Source of the DNA: Misgurnus anguillicaudatus
Lineage: Eukaryota; Chordata; Actinopteri; Cypriniformes; Cobitidae
Assembly: GCF_027580225.2 (NCBI RefSeq)
Contig: NC_073351.2
Span: 2,209,001 to 2,273,000, forward strand
Length of the DNA stretch: 64,000 nt
Reading direction: 5' to 3'
In this document: one piece after another, positions 5,877 through 19,600 of the stretch
Layout of the letters: every line of letters begins with the position of its first letter
Position numbering within the stretch: the stretch's first letter is position 1
Notes under the pieces: generated by a model
The model's database searches: none
What the model saw: the letters and a program-made list of their open reading frames with translations, nothing else
What the model was told of the DNA's origin: nothing
Position numbers and translations under genes: made by a program

Positions 5877-8800
5877 TCCTGTGTAGTCTAGTGGTTAGAG
5901 CACTGATTCTCACATGTGGGAGACCCAGGTTCAAGTCCCCCCAATGTTTAAGTGGAGCTCTCTACTGACAAGTAGTCACTTCTTTAACTCTGATAGAGTT
6001 TATGGGCAGCTTATAGCCTGCATATTCTATTTTGCCTTCCCAAATCCAGTAGTTTGTTCATTTTATTACTGCTCCTATGTCTCCTGAAGCTGTCTTCATA
6101 GCTGATGTGGGCTTAAGATTTCTGCTGGACATTTAAGATCAAATTTAAGATAAAGTTCTGGACCTAACATTCAGTGCTTCCAAGCAAAATGTATTCCTGT
6201 AAGTTTCAATTTAAGAAAGATTCCTGGACATAAAATTAGCAAATAATACAGCAGATGCCAACAGTGTCTTTGGGTTTTGAAAGAAGCAAACAAATCTTCT
6301 TTAGATCTGATAGTGTTCATGTATTTTTGGTTTTGACTCTGACTCTACCAGCCAGCCAACTCTCTGACCATAGGCAGCAATACAGATTTTGTCAGCCCAG
6401 TTTCAACTCATCCTCTGTAGTCTAGTGGTTAGAGCACTGATTCTCCCATAGAGCCCTAGGCCCAAGGTTCAAGTCTCACAAGGTTTAAGTGGAGTTCTCC
6501 ACTGACAAGTAGTCACTTGTTTAGCTCTGATAGAGTTTGTGGGCAGCTTATAGCCTGCATATTCTATTTTGCCTTTCCAAATCCAGTAGGTTGTTCATTT
6601 TATTACTGTTCCTATGTTTCATGAAGCAGTCTTCATAGCTGATGTGGGCTTAAGATTTTTGCTGGACATTTGAGATAAAATTTAAGATAGAGTTCTGGAC
6701 ATAAAATTCAGGGCTTTCAAGCAAAATGTATTCCTGTAAGTTTCAATTTAAGAAAGAGTCCTGGACATAAAATTAGCAAATAATACAACAGATGCCAACA
6801 GTATCTTTGGGGTTTGAAAGAAGCAAACAAATCTTCTTTAGATCTGATAGTTTCATGTATTTTTGGTTTTGAATCTGACTGTACCAGCCAGCCAACTGTC
6901 TGAGCATAGGCAGCAATACACAGGACCAGGTTCTGTCAGCCCTGCTCCAACTCATTCTCTGTAGTCTAGTGGTTAGAGCACTGATTCTCACATGTGGGAG
7001 ACCCAGGTTCAAGTCCCCCAATGTTTAAGTGGAGCTCTCTACTGACAAGTAGTCACTTCTTTAACTCTGATAGAGTTTGTGGGCAGCTTATAGCCTGCAT
7101 AATCTTTTTGCCTTCCCAAATCCAGTAGTTTGTTCATTTTATTACTGCTCCTATGTCTCCTGAAGCAGTCTTCATAGCTGATGTGGGCTTAAGATTTCTG
7201 CTGGACATTTAAGATCAAATTTAAGATAGAGTTCTGGACCTAACATTCAGTGTCTCCAAGCAAAATGTATTCCTGTAAGTTTCAATTTAAGAAAGATTCC
7301 TGGACATAAAATTAGCAAATAATACAGCAGATGCCACAGTGTCTTTGGGTTTTGAAAGAAGCAAACAAATCTTCTTTAGATCTGATAGTTTTTATGTATT
7401 TTTGGTTTTGACTCTGACTGTACCAGCCAGCCAACTGTCTGAGCATAGGCAGCAATACAGATTTTGTCAGCCCAGCTTCAACTCATCCTCTGTAGTCTAG
7501 TGGTTAGAGCACTGATTCTCCCATAGAGCCCCAGGCCCCAGGTTCAAGTCTCACAAGGTTTAAGTGGAGTTCTCCACTGACAAGTAGTCACTTGTTTAGC
7601 TCTGATAGAGTTTGTGGGCAGCTTATAGCCTGCACATTCTATTTTGCCTTCCCAAATCCAGTAGGTTGTTCATTTTATTACTGTTCCTATGTCTCATGAA
7701 GCAGTCTTCATAGCTGATGTGGGCTTAAGATTTTTGATGGACATTTGAGATAAAATTTAAGATAGAGTTCTGGACATAAAATTCAGGGCTTTCAAGCAAA
7801 ATGTATTCCTGTAAGTTTCAATTTAAGAAAGAGTCCTGGACATAAAATTAGCAAATAATACAGCAGATGCCAACAGTATCTTTGGGTTTTGAAAGAAGCA
7901 AACAAATCTTCTTTAGATCTGATAGTTTCATGTATTTTTGGTTTTGAATCTGACTGTACCAGCCAGCCAACTGTCTGAGCATAGGCAGCAATACACAGGA
8001 CCAGGTTCTGTCAGCCCTGTTCCAACTCATCCTGTGTAGTCTAGTGGTTAGAGCACTGATTCTCACATGTGGGAGACCCAGGTTCAAGTCCCCCCAATGT
8101 TTAAGTGGAGCTCTCTACTGACAAGTAGTCACTTCTTTAACTCTGATAGAGTTTATGGGCAGCTTATAGCCTGCATATTCTATTTTGCCTTCCCAAATCC
8201 AGTAGTTTGTTCATTTTATTACTGCTCCTATGTCTCCTGAAGCTGTCTTCATAGCTGATGTGGGCTTAAGATTTCTGCTGGACATTTAAGATCAAATTTA
8301 AGATAAAGTTCTGGACCTAACATTCAGTGCTTCCAAGCAAAATGTATTCCTGTAAGTTTCAATTTAAGAAAGATTCCTGGACATAAAATTAGCAAATAAT
8401 ACAGCAGATGCCAACAGTGTCTTTGGGTTTTGAAAGAAGCAAACAAATCTTCTTTAGATCTGATAGTTTTCATGTATTTTTGGTTTTGACTCTGACTCTA
8501 CCAGCCAGCCAACTGTCTGAGCATAGGCAGCAATACAGATTTTGTCAGCCCAGTTTCAACTCATCCTCTGTAGTCTAGTGGTTAGAGCACTGATTCTCCC
8601 ATAGAGCCCTAGGCCCAAGGTTCAAGTCTCACAAGGTTTAAGTGGAGTTCTCCACTGACAAGTAGTCACTTGTTTAGCTCTGATAGAGTTTGTGGGCAGC
8701 TTATAGCCTGCATATTCTATTTTGCCTTCCCAAATCCAGTAGGTTGTTCATTTTATTACTGTTCCTATGTTTCATGAAGCAGTCTTCATAGCTGATGTGG

Positions 8801-10184
8801 GCTTAAGATTTTTGCTGGACATTTGAGATAAAATTTAAGATAGAGTTCTGGACATAAAATTCAGGGCTTTCAAGCAAAATGTATTCCTGTAAGTTTCAAT
8901 TTAAAAAAGAGTCCTGGACATAAAATTAGCAAATAATACAGCAGATGCCAACAGTATCTTTGGGGTTTGAAAGAAGCAAACAAATCTTCTTTAGATCTGA
9001 TAGTTTCATGTATTTTTGGTTTTGAATCTGACTGTACCAGCCAGCCAACTGTCTGAGCATAGGCAGCAATACACAGGACCAGGTTCTGTCAGCCCTGCTC
9101 CAACTCATCCTGTGTAGTCTAGTGGTTAGAGCACTGATTCTCACATGTGGGAGACCCAGGTTCAAGTCCCCCAATGTTTAAGTGGAGCTCTCTACTGACA
9201 AGTAGTCACTTCTTTAACTCTGATAGAGTTTATGGGCAGCTTATAGTCTGCATATTCTATTTTGCCTTCCCAAATCCAGTAGTTTGTTCATTTTATTACT
9301 GCTCCTATGTCTCCTGAAGCAGTCTTCATAGCTGATGTGGGCTTAAGATTTCTGCTGGACATTTAAGATCAAATTTAAGATAGAGTTCTGGACCTAACAT
9401 TCAGTGCCTCCAAGCAAAATGTATTCCTGTAAGTTTCAATTTAAGAAAGATTCCTGGACATAAAATTAGCAAATAATACAGGAGATGCCAACAGTGTCTT
9501 TGGGTTTTGAAAGAAGCAAACAAATCTTCTTTAGATCTGATAGTTTTCATGTATTTTTGGTTTTGACTCTGACTCTACCAGCCAGCCAACTGTCTGAGCA
9601 TAGGCAGCAATACAGATTTTGTCAGCCCAGCTTCAACTCATCCTCTGTAGTCTAGTGGTTAGAGCACTGATTCTCCCATAGAGCCCCAGGCCCCAGGTTC
9701 AAGTCTCACAAGGTTTAAGTGGAGTTCTCCACTGACAAGTAGTTACTTGTTTAGCTCTGATAGAGTTTGTGGGCAGCTTATAGCCTGCATATTCTATATT
9801 GCCTTCCCAAATCCAGTAGGTTGTTCATTTTATTACTGTCCCTCTGTCTCATGAAGCAGTCTTCATAGCTGATGTGGGCTTAAGATTTTTGCTGGACATT
9901 TGAGATAAAATTTAAGATAGAGTTCTGGACATAAAATTCAGGGCTTTCAATCAAAATGTATTCCTGTAAGTTTCAATTTAAGAAAGAGTCCTGGACATAG
10001 AATTAGCAAATAATACAACAGATGCCAACAGTATCTTTGGGGTTTGAAAGAAGCAAACAAATCTTCTTTAGATCTGATAGTTTCATGTATTTTTGGTTTT
10101 GAATCTGACTGTACCAGCCAGCCAACTGTCTGAGCATAGGCAGCAATACACAGGACCAGGTTCTGTCAGCCCTGCTCCAACTCA

Positions 10185-10253
10185 TCCTCTGTAGTCTAGT
10201 GGTTAGAGCACTGATTCTCACATGTGGGAGACCCAGGTTCAAGTACCCCAATG
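10185..10253 (+). ncRNA. tRNA-like block with altered box B (subfamily of 8)
   Basis: Box B reads GGTTCAAGTAC instead of GGTTCAAGTCC, changing the last core C (tRNA position 61) to A. The same change is in the A blocks at 19872, 22024, 27407, 36017, 39246, 50012 and 55931. The preceding B units mostly share ACATAGAATTAGC, showing common descent. C61 normally pairs with G53 and is part of the TFIIIC contact, so this subfamily may bind TFIIIC less well; that is inference. Confidence 0.65.
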
Positions 10254-13200
10254 TTTAAGTGGAGCTCTCTACTGACAAGTAGTCACTTCTTTAACTCTGA
10301 TAGAGTTTGTGGCCAGCTTATAGCCTGCATAATCTTTTTGCTTTCCCAAATCCAGTAGTTTGTTCATTTTATTACTGCTCCTATGTCTCCTGAAGCAGTC
10401 TTCATAGCTGATGTGGGCTTAAGATTTCTGCTGGACATTTAAGATCAAATTTAAGATAGAGTTCTGGACCTAACACTCAGTGCCTCCAAGCAAAATGTAT
10501 TCCTGTAAGTTTCAATTTAAGAAAGAGTCGTGGACATAAAATTAGCAAATAATACAGCAGATGCCAACAGTGTCTTTGGGTTTTGAAAGAAGCAAACAAA
10601 TCTTCTTTAGATCTGATAGTGTTCATGTATTTTTGGTTTTGACTCTGACTCTACCAGCCAGCCAACTGTCTGAGCATAGGCAGCAATACAGATTTTGTCA
10701 GCCCAGTTTCAACTCATCCTCTGTAGTCTAGTGGTTAGAGCACTGATTCTCCCATAGAGCCCTAGGCCCAAGGTTCAAGTCTCACAAGGTTTAAGTGGAG
10801 TTCTCCACTGACAAGTAGTCAGTTGTTTAGCTCTGATAGAGTTTGTGGGCAGCTTATAGCCTGCATATTCTATTTTGCCTTCCCAAATCCAGTAGGTTGT
10901 TCATTTTATTACTGTTCCTATGTTTCATGAAGCAGTCTTCATAGCTGATGTGGGCTTAAGATTTTTGCTGGACATTTGAGATAAAATTTAAAATAGAGTT
11001 CTGGACATAAAATTCAGGGCTTTCAAGCAAAATGTATTCCTGTAAGTTTCAATTTAAGAAAGAGTCGTGGACATAAAATTAGCAAATAATACAACAGATG
11101 CCAACAGTATCTTTGGGGTTTGAAAGAAGCAAACAAATCTTCTTTAGATCTGATAGTTTCATGTATTTTTGGTTTTGAATCTGACTGTACCAGCCAGCCA
11201 ACTGTCTGAGCATAGGCAGCAATACACAGGACCAGGTTCTGTCAGCCCTGCTCCAACTCATCCTCTGTAGTCTAGTGGTTAGAGCACTGATTCTCACATG
11301 TGGGAGACCCAGGTTCAAGTCCCCCAATGTTTAAGTGGAGCTCTCTACTGACAAGTAGTCACTTCTTTAACTCTGATAGAGTTTGTGGCCAGCTTATAGC
11401 CTGCATAATCTTTTTGCTTTCCCAAATCCAGTAGTTTGTTCATTTTATTACTGCTCCTATGTCTCCTGAAGCAGTCTTCATAGCTGATGTGGGCTTAAGA
11501 TTTCTGCTGGACATTTAAGATCAAATTTAAGATAGAGTTCTGGACCTAACATTCAGTGCCTCCAAGCAAAATGTATTCCTGTAAGTTTCAATTTCAGAAA
11601 GAGTCGTGGACATAAAATTAGCAAATAATACAGCAGATGCCAACAGTGTCTTTGGGTTTTGAAAGAAGCAAACAAATCTTCTTTAGATCTGATAGTGTTC
11701 ATGTATTTTTGGTTTTGACTCTGACTCTACCAGCCAGCCAACTGTCTGAGCATAGGCAGCAATACAGATTTTGTCAGCCCAGTTTCAACTCATCCTCTGT
11801 AGTCTAGTGGTTAGAACACTGATTCTCCCATAGAGCCCCAGGCCCCAGGTTCAAGTCTCACAAGGTTTAAGTGGAGTTCTCCACTGACAAGTAGTCACTT
11901 GTTTAGCTCTGATAGAGTTTGTGGGCAGCTTATAGCCTGCATATTCTATTTTGCCTTCCCAAATCCAGTAGGTTGTTCATTTTATTACTGTTCCTATGTT
12001 TCATGAAGCAGTCTTCATAGCTGATGTGGGCTTAAGATTTTTGCTGGACATTTGAGATAAAATTTAAGATATAGTTCTGGACATAAAATTCAGGGCTTTC
12101 AAGCAAAATGTATTCCTGTAAGTTTCAATTTAAGAAAGAGTCCTGGACATAAAATTAGCAAATAATACAGCAGATGCCAACAGTATCTTTGGGGTTTGAA
12201 AGAAGCAAACAAATCTTCTTTAGATCTGATAGTTTCATGTATTTTTGGTTTTGAATCTGACTGTACCAGCCAGCCAACTGTCTGAGCATAGGCAGCAATA
12301 CACAGGACCAGGTTCTGTCAGCCCTGCTCCAACTCATCCTGTGTAGTCTAGTGGTTAGAGCACTGATTCTCACATGTGGGAGACCCAGGTTCAAGTCCCC
12401 CAATGTTTAAGTGGAGCTCTCTACTGACAAGTAGTCACTTCTTTAACTCTGATAGAGTTTATGGGCAGCTTATAGCCTGCATATTCTATTTTGCCTTCCC
12501 AAATCCAGTAGTTTGTTCATTTTATTACTGCTCCTATGTCTCCTGAAGCAGTCTTCATAGCTGATGTGGGCTTAAGATTTCTGCTGGACATTTAAGATCA
12601 AATTTAAGATAGAGTTCTGGACCTAACATTCAGTGCCTCCAAGCAAAATGTATTCCTGTAAGTTTCAATTTAAGAAAGATTCCTGGACATAAAATTAGCA
12701 AATAATACAGCAGATGCCAACAGTGTCTTTGGGTTTTGAAAGAAGCAAACAAATCTTCTTTAGATCTGATAGTGTTCATGTATTTTTGGTTTTGACTCTG
12801 ACTCTACCAGCCAGCCAACTGTCTGAGCATAGGCAGCAATACAGATTTTGTCAGCCCAGTTTCAACTCATCCTCTGTAGTCTAGTGGTTAGAGCACTGAT
12901 TCTCCCATAGAGCCCTAGGCCCAAAGTTCAAGTCTCACAAGGTTTAAGTGGAGTTCTCCACTGACAAGTAGTCAGTTGTTTAGCTCTGATAGAGTTTGTG
13001 GGCAGCTTATAGCCTGCATATTCTATTTTGCCTTCCCAAATCCAGTAGGTTGTTCATTTTATTACTGTTCCTATGTTTCATGAAGCAGTCTTCATAGCTG
13101 ATGTGGGCTTAAGATTTTTGCTGGACATTTGAGATAAAATTTAAAATAGAGTTCTGGACATAAAATTCAGGGCTTTCAAGCAAAATGTATTCCTGTAAGT

Positions 13201-13413
13201 TTCAATTTAAGAAAGAGTCGTGGACATAAAATTAGCAAATAATACAACAGATGCCAACAGTATCTTTGGGGTTTGAAAGAAGCAAACAAATCTTCTTTAG
13301 ATCTGATAGTTTCATGTATTTTTGGTTTTGAATCTGACTGTACCAGCCAGCCAACTGTCTGAGCATAGGCAGCAATACACAGGACCAGGTTCTGTCAGCC
13401 CTGCTCCAACTCA

Positions 13414-14019
13414 TCCTCTGTAGTCTAGTGGTTAGAGCACTGATTCTCACATGTGGGAGACCCAGGTTCAAGTCCCCCAATGTTTAAGTGGAGCTCTCTA
13501 CTGACAAGTAGTCACTTCTTTACCTCTGATAGAGTTTGTGGCCAGCTTATAGCCTGCATAATCTTTTTGCTTTCCCAAATCCAGTAGTTTGTTCATTTTA
13601 TTACTGCTCCTATGTCTCCTGAAGCAGTCTTCATAGCTGATGTGGGCTTAAGATTTTTGCTGGACATTTGAGATAAAATTTAAGACAGAGTTCTGGACAT
13701 AAAATTCAGGGCTTTCAAGCAAAATGTATTCCTGTAAGTTTCAATTTAAGAAAGAGTCCTGGACATAAAATTAGCAAATAATACAGCAGATGCCAACAGT
13801 ATCTTTGGGTTTTGAAAGAAGCAAACAAATCTTCTTTAGATCTGATAGTTTCATGTATTTTTGGTTTTGAATCTGACTGTACCAGCCAGCCAACTGTCTG
13901 AGCATAGGCAGCAATACACAGGACCAGGTTCTGTCAGCCCTGCTCCAACTCATCCTGTGTAGTCTAGTGGTTAGAGCACTGATTCTCACATGTGGGAGAC
14001 CCAGGTTCAAGTCCCCCAA
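13414..14019 (+). repeat. AA doublet opening block II
   Basis: A-type blocks start at 13414 and 13953. The intervening monomer is A-type to about 13624 and B-type from about 13655. It has TTACCTCTG and AAGACAGAG, shared with the doublets at 30636 and 42475, so these three descend from one chimeric monomer. The doublet at base 1 shares only the first marker. Confidence 0.8.
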
Positions 14020-15561
14020 TGTTTAAGTGGATCTCTCTACTGACAAGTAGTCACTTCTTTAACTCTGATAGAGTTTATGGGCAGCTTATAGCCTGCATAT
14101 TCTGTTTTGCCTTCCCAAATCCAGTAGTTTGTTCATTTTATTACTGCTCCTATGTCTCCTGAAGCAGTCTTCATAGCTGATGTGGGCTTAAGATTTCTGC
14201 TGGACATTTAAGATCAAATTTAAGATAGAGTTCTGGACCTAACATTCAGTGCCTCCAAGCAAAATGTATTCCTGTAAGTTTCAATTTAAGAAAGATTCCT
14301 GGACATAAAATTAGTAAATAATACAGCAGATTCCAACAGTGTCTTTGGGTTTTGAAAGAAGCAAACAAATCTTCTTTAGATCTGATAGTGTTCATGTATT
14401 TTTGGTTTTGACTCTGACTCTACCAGCCAGCCAACTCTCTGAGCATAGGCAGCAATACAGATTTTGTCAGCCCAGTTTCTACTCATCCTCTGTAGTCTAG
14501 TGGTTAGAGCACTGATTCTCCCATAGAGCCCTAGGCCCAAGGTTCAAGTCTCACAAGGTTTAAGTGGAGTTCTCCACTGACAAGTAGTCACTTGTTTAGC
14601 TCTGATAGAGTTTGTGGGCAGCTTATAGCCTGCATATTCTATTTTGCCTTTCCAAATCCAGTAGGTTTTTCATTTTATTACTGTTCCTATGTTTCATGAA
14701 GCAGTCTTCATAGCTGATGTGGGCTTAAGATTTTTGCTGGACATTTGAGATAAAATTTAAGATAGAGTTCTGGACATAAAATTCAGGGCTTTCAAGCAAA
14801 ATGTATTCCTGTAAGTTTCAATTTAAGAAAGAGTCCTGGACATAAAATTAGCAAATAATACAGCAGATGCCAACAGTATCTTTGGGGTTTGAAAGAAGCA
14901 AACAAATCTTCTTTAGATCTGATAGTTTCATGTATTTTTGGTTTTGAATCTGACTGTACCAGCCAGCCAACTGTCTGAGCATAGGCAGCAATACACAGGA
15001 CCAGGTTCTGTCAGCCCTGCTCCAACTCATCCACTGTAGTCTAGTGGTTAGAGCACTGATTCTCACATGTGGGAGACCCAGGTTCAAGTCCCCTAATGTT
15101 TAAGTGGAGCTCTCTACTGACAAGTAGTAACTTCTTTAACTCTGATAGAGTTTGTGGCCAGCTTATAGCCTGCATAATCTTTTTGCCTTCCCAAATCCAG
15201 TAGTTTGTTCATTTTATTACTGCTCCTATGTCTCCTGAAGCAGTCTTCATAGCTGATGTGGGCTTAAGATTTTTGCTGGACATTTGAGATAAAATTTAAG
15301 ATAGAGTTCTGGACCTAACATTCAGTGCCTCCAAGCAAAATGTATTCCTGTAAGTTTCAATTTAAGAAAGATTCCTGGACATAAAATTAGCAAATTATAC
15401 AGCAGATGCCAACAGCGTCTTTGGGTTTTGAAAGAAGCAAACAAATTATCTTTAGGTCCGATAGTGTTCATGTATTTTTGGTTTTGACTCTGACTCTACC
15501 AGCCAGCCAACTGTCTGAGCATAGGCAGCAATACAGATTTTGTCAGCCCAGATTCAACTCA

Positions 15562-16642
15562 TCATCTGTAGTCTAGTGGTTAGGGCACTGATTCTCCCAT
15601 AGAGCCCCAGGCCCCAGGTTCAAGTCTCACAAGGTTTAAGTGTAGTTCTCCACTGACAAGTAGTCACTTGTTTAGCTCTAATAGAGTTTGTGGGCAGCTT
15701 ATAGCCTGCATATTCTATTTTGCCTTCCCAAATCCAGTAGTTTGTTCATTTTATTACTGCTCCTATGTCTCCTGAAGCAGTCTTCATAGCTGATGTGGGC
15801 TTAAGATTTCTGCTGGACATTTAAGATCAAATTTAAGATAGAGTTCTGGACCTAACATTCAGTGCCTCCAAGCAAAATGTATTCCTGTAAGTTTCAATTT
15901 AAGAAAGATTCCTGGACATAAAATTAGCAAATAATACAGCAGATGCCAACAGTGTCTTTGGGTTTTGAAAGAAGCAAACAAATCTTCTTTAGATCTGATA
16001 GTGTTCATGTATTTTTGGTTTTGACTCTGACTCTACCAGCCAGCCAACTCTCTGACCATAGGCAGCAATACAGATTTTGTCAGCCCAGTTTCAACTCATC
16101 CTCTGTAGTCTAGTGGTTAGAGCACTGATTGTCCCATAGAGCCCTAGGCCCCAAGTTCAAGTCTCACAAGGTTTAAGTGGAGTTCTCCACTGACAAGTAG
16201 TCACTTGTTTAGCTCTGATAGAGTTTGTGGGCAGCTTATAGCCTGCATATTCTATTTTGCCTTTCCAAATCCAGTAGGTTGTTCATTTTATTACTGTTCC
16301 TATGTTTCATGAAGCAGTCTTCATAGCTGATGTGGGCTTAAGATTTTTGCTGGACATTTGAGATAAAATTTAAGATAGAGTTCTGGACATAAAATTCAGG
16401 GCTTTCAAGCAAAATGTATTCCTGTAAGTTTCAATTTAAGAAAGAGTCCTGGACATAAAATTAGCAAATAATACAACAGATGCCAACAGTATCTTTGGGG
16501 TTTGAAAGAAGCAAACAAATCTTCTTTAGATCTGATAGTTTCATGTATTTTTGGTTTTGAATCTGACTGTACCAGCCAGCCAACTGTCTGAGCATAGGCA
16601 GCAATACACAGGACCAGGTTCTGTCAGCCCTGCTCCAACTCA
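15562..16642 (+). repeat. BB doublet, copy 2 of 5
   Basis: B-type blocks start at 15562 and 16099, 11,841 bp after copy 1. The marker set is complete. The preceding A unit has an extra private change, TTTAGGTCCGATAG (about 15452), shared with copy 3 and absent from copies 1, 4 and 5. Copies 2 and 3 are therefore the closest pair. Confidence 0.8.
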
Positions 16643-19600
16643 TTCTCTGTAGTCTAGTGGTTAGAGTACTGATTCTCACATGTGGGAGACCCAGGTTCAA
16701 GTCCCCCAATGTTTAAGTGGAGCTCTCTACTGACAAGTAGTCACTTCTTTAACTCTGATAGAGTTTGTGGGCAGCTTATAGCCTGCATAATCTTTTTGCC
16801 TTCCCAAATCCAGTAGTTTGTTCATTTTATTACTGCTCATATGTCTCCTGAAGCAGTCTTCATAGCTGATGTGGGCTTAAGATTTCTGCTGGACATTTAA
16901 GATCAAATTTAAGATAGAGTTCTGGACCTAACATTCAGTGTCTCCAAGCAAAATGTATTCCTGTAAGTTTCAATTTAAGAAAGATTCCTGGACATAAAAT
17001 TAGCAAATAATACAGCAGATGCCACAGTGTCTTTGGGTTTTGAAAGAAGCAAACAAATCTTCTTTAGATCTGATAGTTTTTATGTATTTTTGGTTTTGAC
17101 TCTGACTGTACCAGCCAGCCAACTGTCTGAGCATAGGCAGCAATACAGATTTTGTCAGCCCAGCTTCAACTCATCCTCTGTAGTCTAGTGGTTAGAGCAC
17201 TGATTCTCCCATAGAGCCCCAGGCCCCAGGTTCAAGTCTCACAAGGTTTAAGTGGAGTTCTCCACTGACAAGTAGTCACTTGTTTAGCTCTGATAGAGTT
17301 TGTGGGCAGCTTATAGCCTGCATATTCTATTTTGCCTTCCCAAATCCAGTAGGTTGTTCATTTTATTACTGTTCCTATGTCTCATGAAGCAGTCTTCATA
17401 GCTGATGTGGGCTTAAGATTTTTGATGGACATTTGAGATAAAATTTAAGATAGAGTTCTGGACATAAAATTCAGGGCTTTCAAGCAAAATGTATTCCTGT
17501 AAGTTTCAATTTAAGAAAGAGTCCTGGACATAAAATTAGCAAATAATACAGCAGATGCCAACAGTATCTTTGGGTTTTGAAAGAAGCAAACAAATCTTCT
17601 TTAGATCTGATAGTTTCATGTATTTTTGGTTTTGAATCTGACTGTACCAGCCAGCCAACTGTCTGAGCATAGGCAGCAATACACAGGACCAGGTTCTGTC
17701 AGCCCTGTTCCAACTCATCCTGTGTAGTCTAGTGGTTAGAGCACTGATTCTCACATGTGGGAGACCCAGGTTCAAGTCCCCCCAATGTTTAAGTGGAGCT
17801 CTCTACTGACAAGTAGTCACTTCTTTAACTCTGATAGAGTTTATGGGCAGCTTATAGCCTGCATATTCTATTTTGCCTTCCCAAATCCAGTAGTTTGTTC
17901 ATTTTATTACTGCTCCTATGTCTCCTGAAGCTGTCTTCATAGCTGATGTGGGCTTAAGATTTCTGCTGGACATTTAAGATCAAATTTAAGATAAAGTTCT
18001 GGACCTAACATTCAGTGCTTCCAAGCAAAATGTATTCCTGTAAGTTTCAATTTAAGAAAGATTCCTGGACATAAAATTAGCAAATAATACAGCAGATGCC
18101 AACAGTGTCTTTGGGTTTTGAAAGAAGCAAACAAATCTTCTTTAGATCTGATAGTTTTCATGTATTTTTGGTTTTGACTCTGACTCTACCAGCCAGCCAA
18201 CTGTCTGAGCATAGGCAGCAATTCAGATTTTGTCAGCCCAGTTTCAACTCATCCTCTGTAGTCTAGTGGTTAGAGCACTGATTCTCCCATAGAGCCCTAG
18301 GCCCAAGGTTCAAGTCTCACAAGGTTTAAGTGGAGTTCTCCACTGACAAGTAGTCACTTGTTTAGCTCTGATAGAGTTTGTGGGCAGCTTATAGCCTGCA
18401 TATTCTATTTTGCCTTCCCAAATCCAGTAGGTTGTTCATTTTATTACTGTTCCTATGTTTTATGAAGCAGTCTTCATAGCTGATGTGGGCTTAAGATTTT
18501 TGCTGGACATTTGAGATAAAATTTAAGATAGAGTTCTGGACATAAAATTCAGGGCTTTCAAGCAAAATGTATTCCTGTAAGTTTCAATTTAAAAAAGAGT
18601 CCTGGACATAAAATTAGCAAATAATACAGCAGATGCCAACAGTATCTTTGGGGTTTGAAAGAAGCAAACAAATCTTCTTTAGATCTGATAGTTTCATGTA
18701 TTTTTGGTTTTGAATCTGACTGTACCAGCCAGCCAACTGTCTGAGCATAGGCAGCAATACAGAGGACCAGGTTCTGTCAGCCCTGCTCCAACTCATCCTG
18801 TGTAGTCTAGTGGTTAGAGCACTGATTCTCACATGTGGGAGACCCAGGTTCAAGTCCCCCAATGTTTAAGTGGAGCTCTCTACTGACAAGTAGTCACTTC
18901 TTTAACTCTGATAGAGTTTATGGGCAGCTTATAGCCTGCATATTCTATTTTGCCTTCCCAAATCCAGTAGTTTGTTCATTTTATTACTGCTCCTATGTCT
19001 CATGAAGCAGTCTTCATAGCTGATGTGGGCTTAAGATTTCTGCTGGACATTTAAGATCAAATTTAAGATAGAGTTCTGGACCTAACATTCAGTGCCTCCA
19101 AGCAAAATGTATTCCTGTAAGTTTCAATTTAAGAAAGATTCCTGGACATAAAATTAGCAAATAATACAGCAGATGCCAACAGTGTCTTTGGGTTTTGAAA
19201 GAAGCAAACAAATCTTCTTTAGATCTGATAGTTTTCATGTATTTTTGGTTTTGACTCTGACTCTACCAGCCAGCCAACTGTCTGAGCATAGGCAGCAATA
19301 CAGATTTTGTCAGCCCAGCTTCAACTCATCCTCTGTAGTCTAGTGGTTAGAGCACTGATTCTCCCATAGAGCCCCAGGCCCCAGGTTCAAGTCTCACAAG
19401 GTTTAAGTGGAGTTCTCCACTGACAAGTAGTTACTTGTTTAGCTCTGATAGAGTTTGTGGGCAGCTTATAGCCTGCATATTCTATATTGCCTTCCCAAAT
19501 CCAGTAGGTTGTTCATTTTATTACTGTCCCTCTGTCTCATGAAGCAGTCTTCATAGCTGATGTGGGCTTAAGATTTTTGCTGGACATTTGAGATAAAATT

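Larger units (their letters stand above)
4158..8463 (+). repeat. Recent tandem duplication of four monomers (2 x 2,153 bp)
   Basis: The segments of about 4158-6310 and 6311-8463 match with very few differences; I noticed only GCATATTC (5480) versus GCACATTC (7633). The joint lies between 6175 and 6314: the sequence there has GTGCTTCC on its left, as at 8333, and GTGTTCATG on its right, as at 4158. A single unequal exchange four monomers out of register would produce this. The matching monomer pair in block II (16643, 17718) is present once. Confidence 0.75.
1..13413 (+). repeat. Higher-order block I (about 23 monomers plus transposon)
   Basis: This block opens inside an AA doublet, whose first A block is cut by the window edge. 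It has the private TTACCTCTG seen again at the starts of blocks II to IV. It contains the transposon insertion, a second AA doublet at 2650, the first BB doublet at 3721, and a recent four-monomer duplication at about 4.1-8.4 kb. From the inferred block start to 13414 is 13,448 bp; after removing the 1,065-bp element and its 3-bp duplication this equals 23 monomers. Confidence 0.7.
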
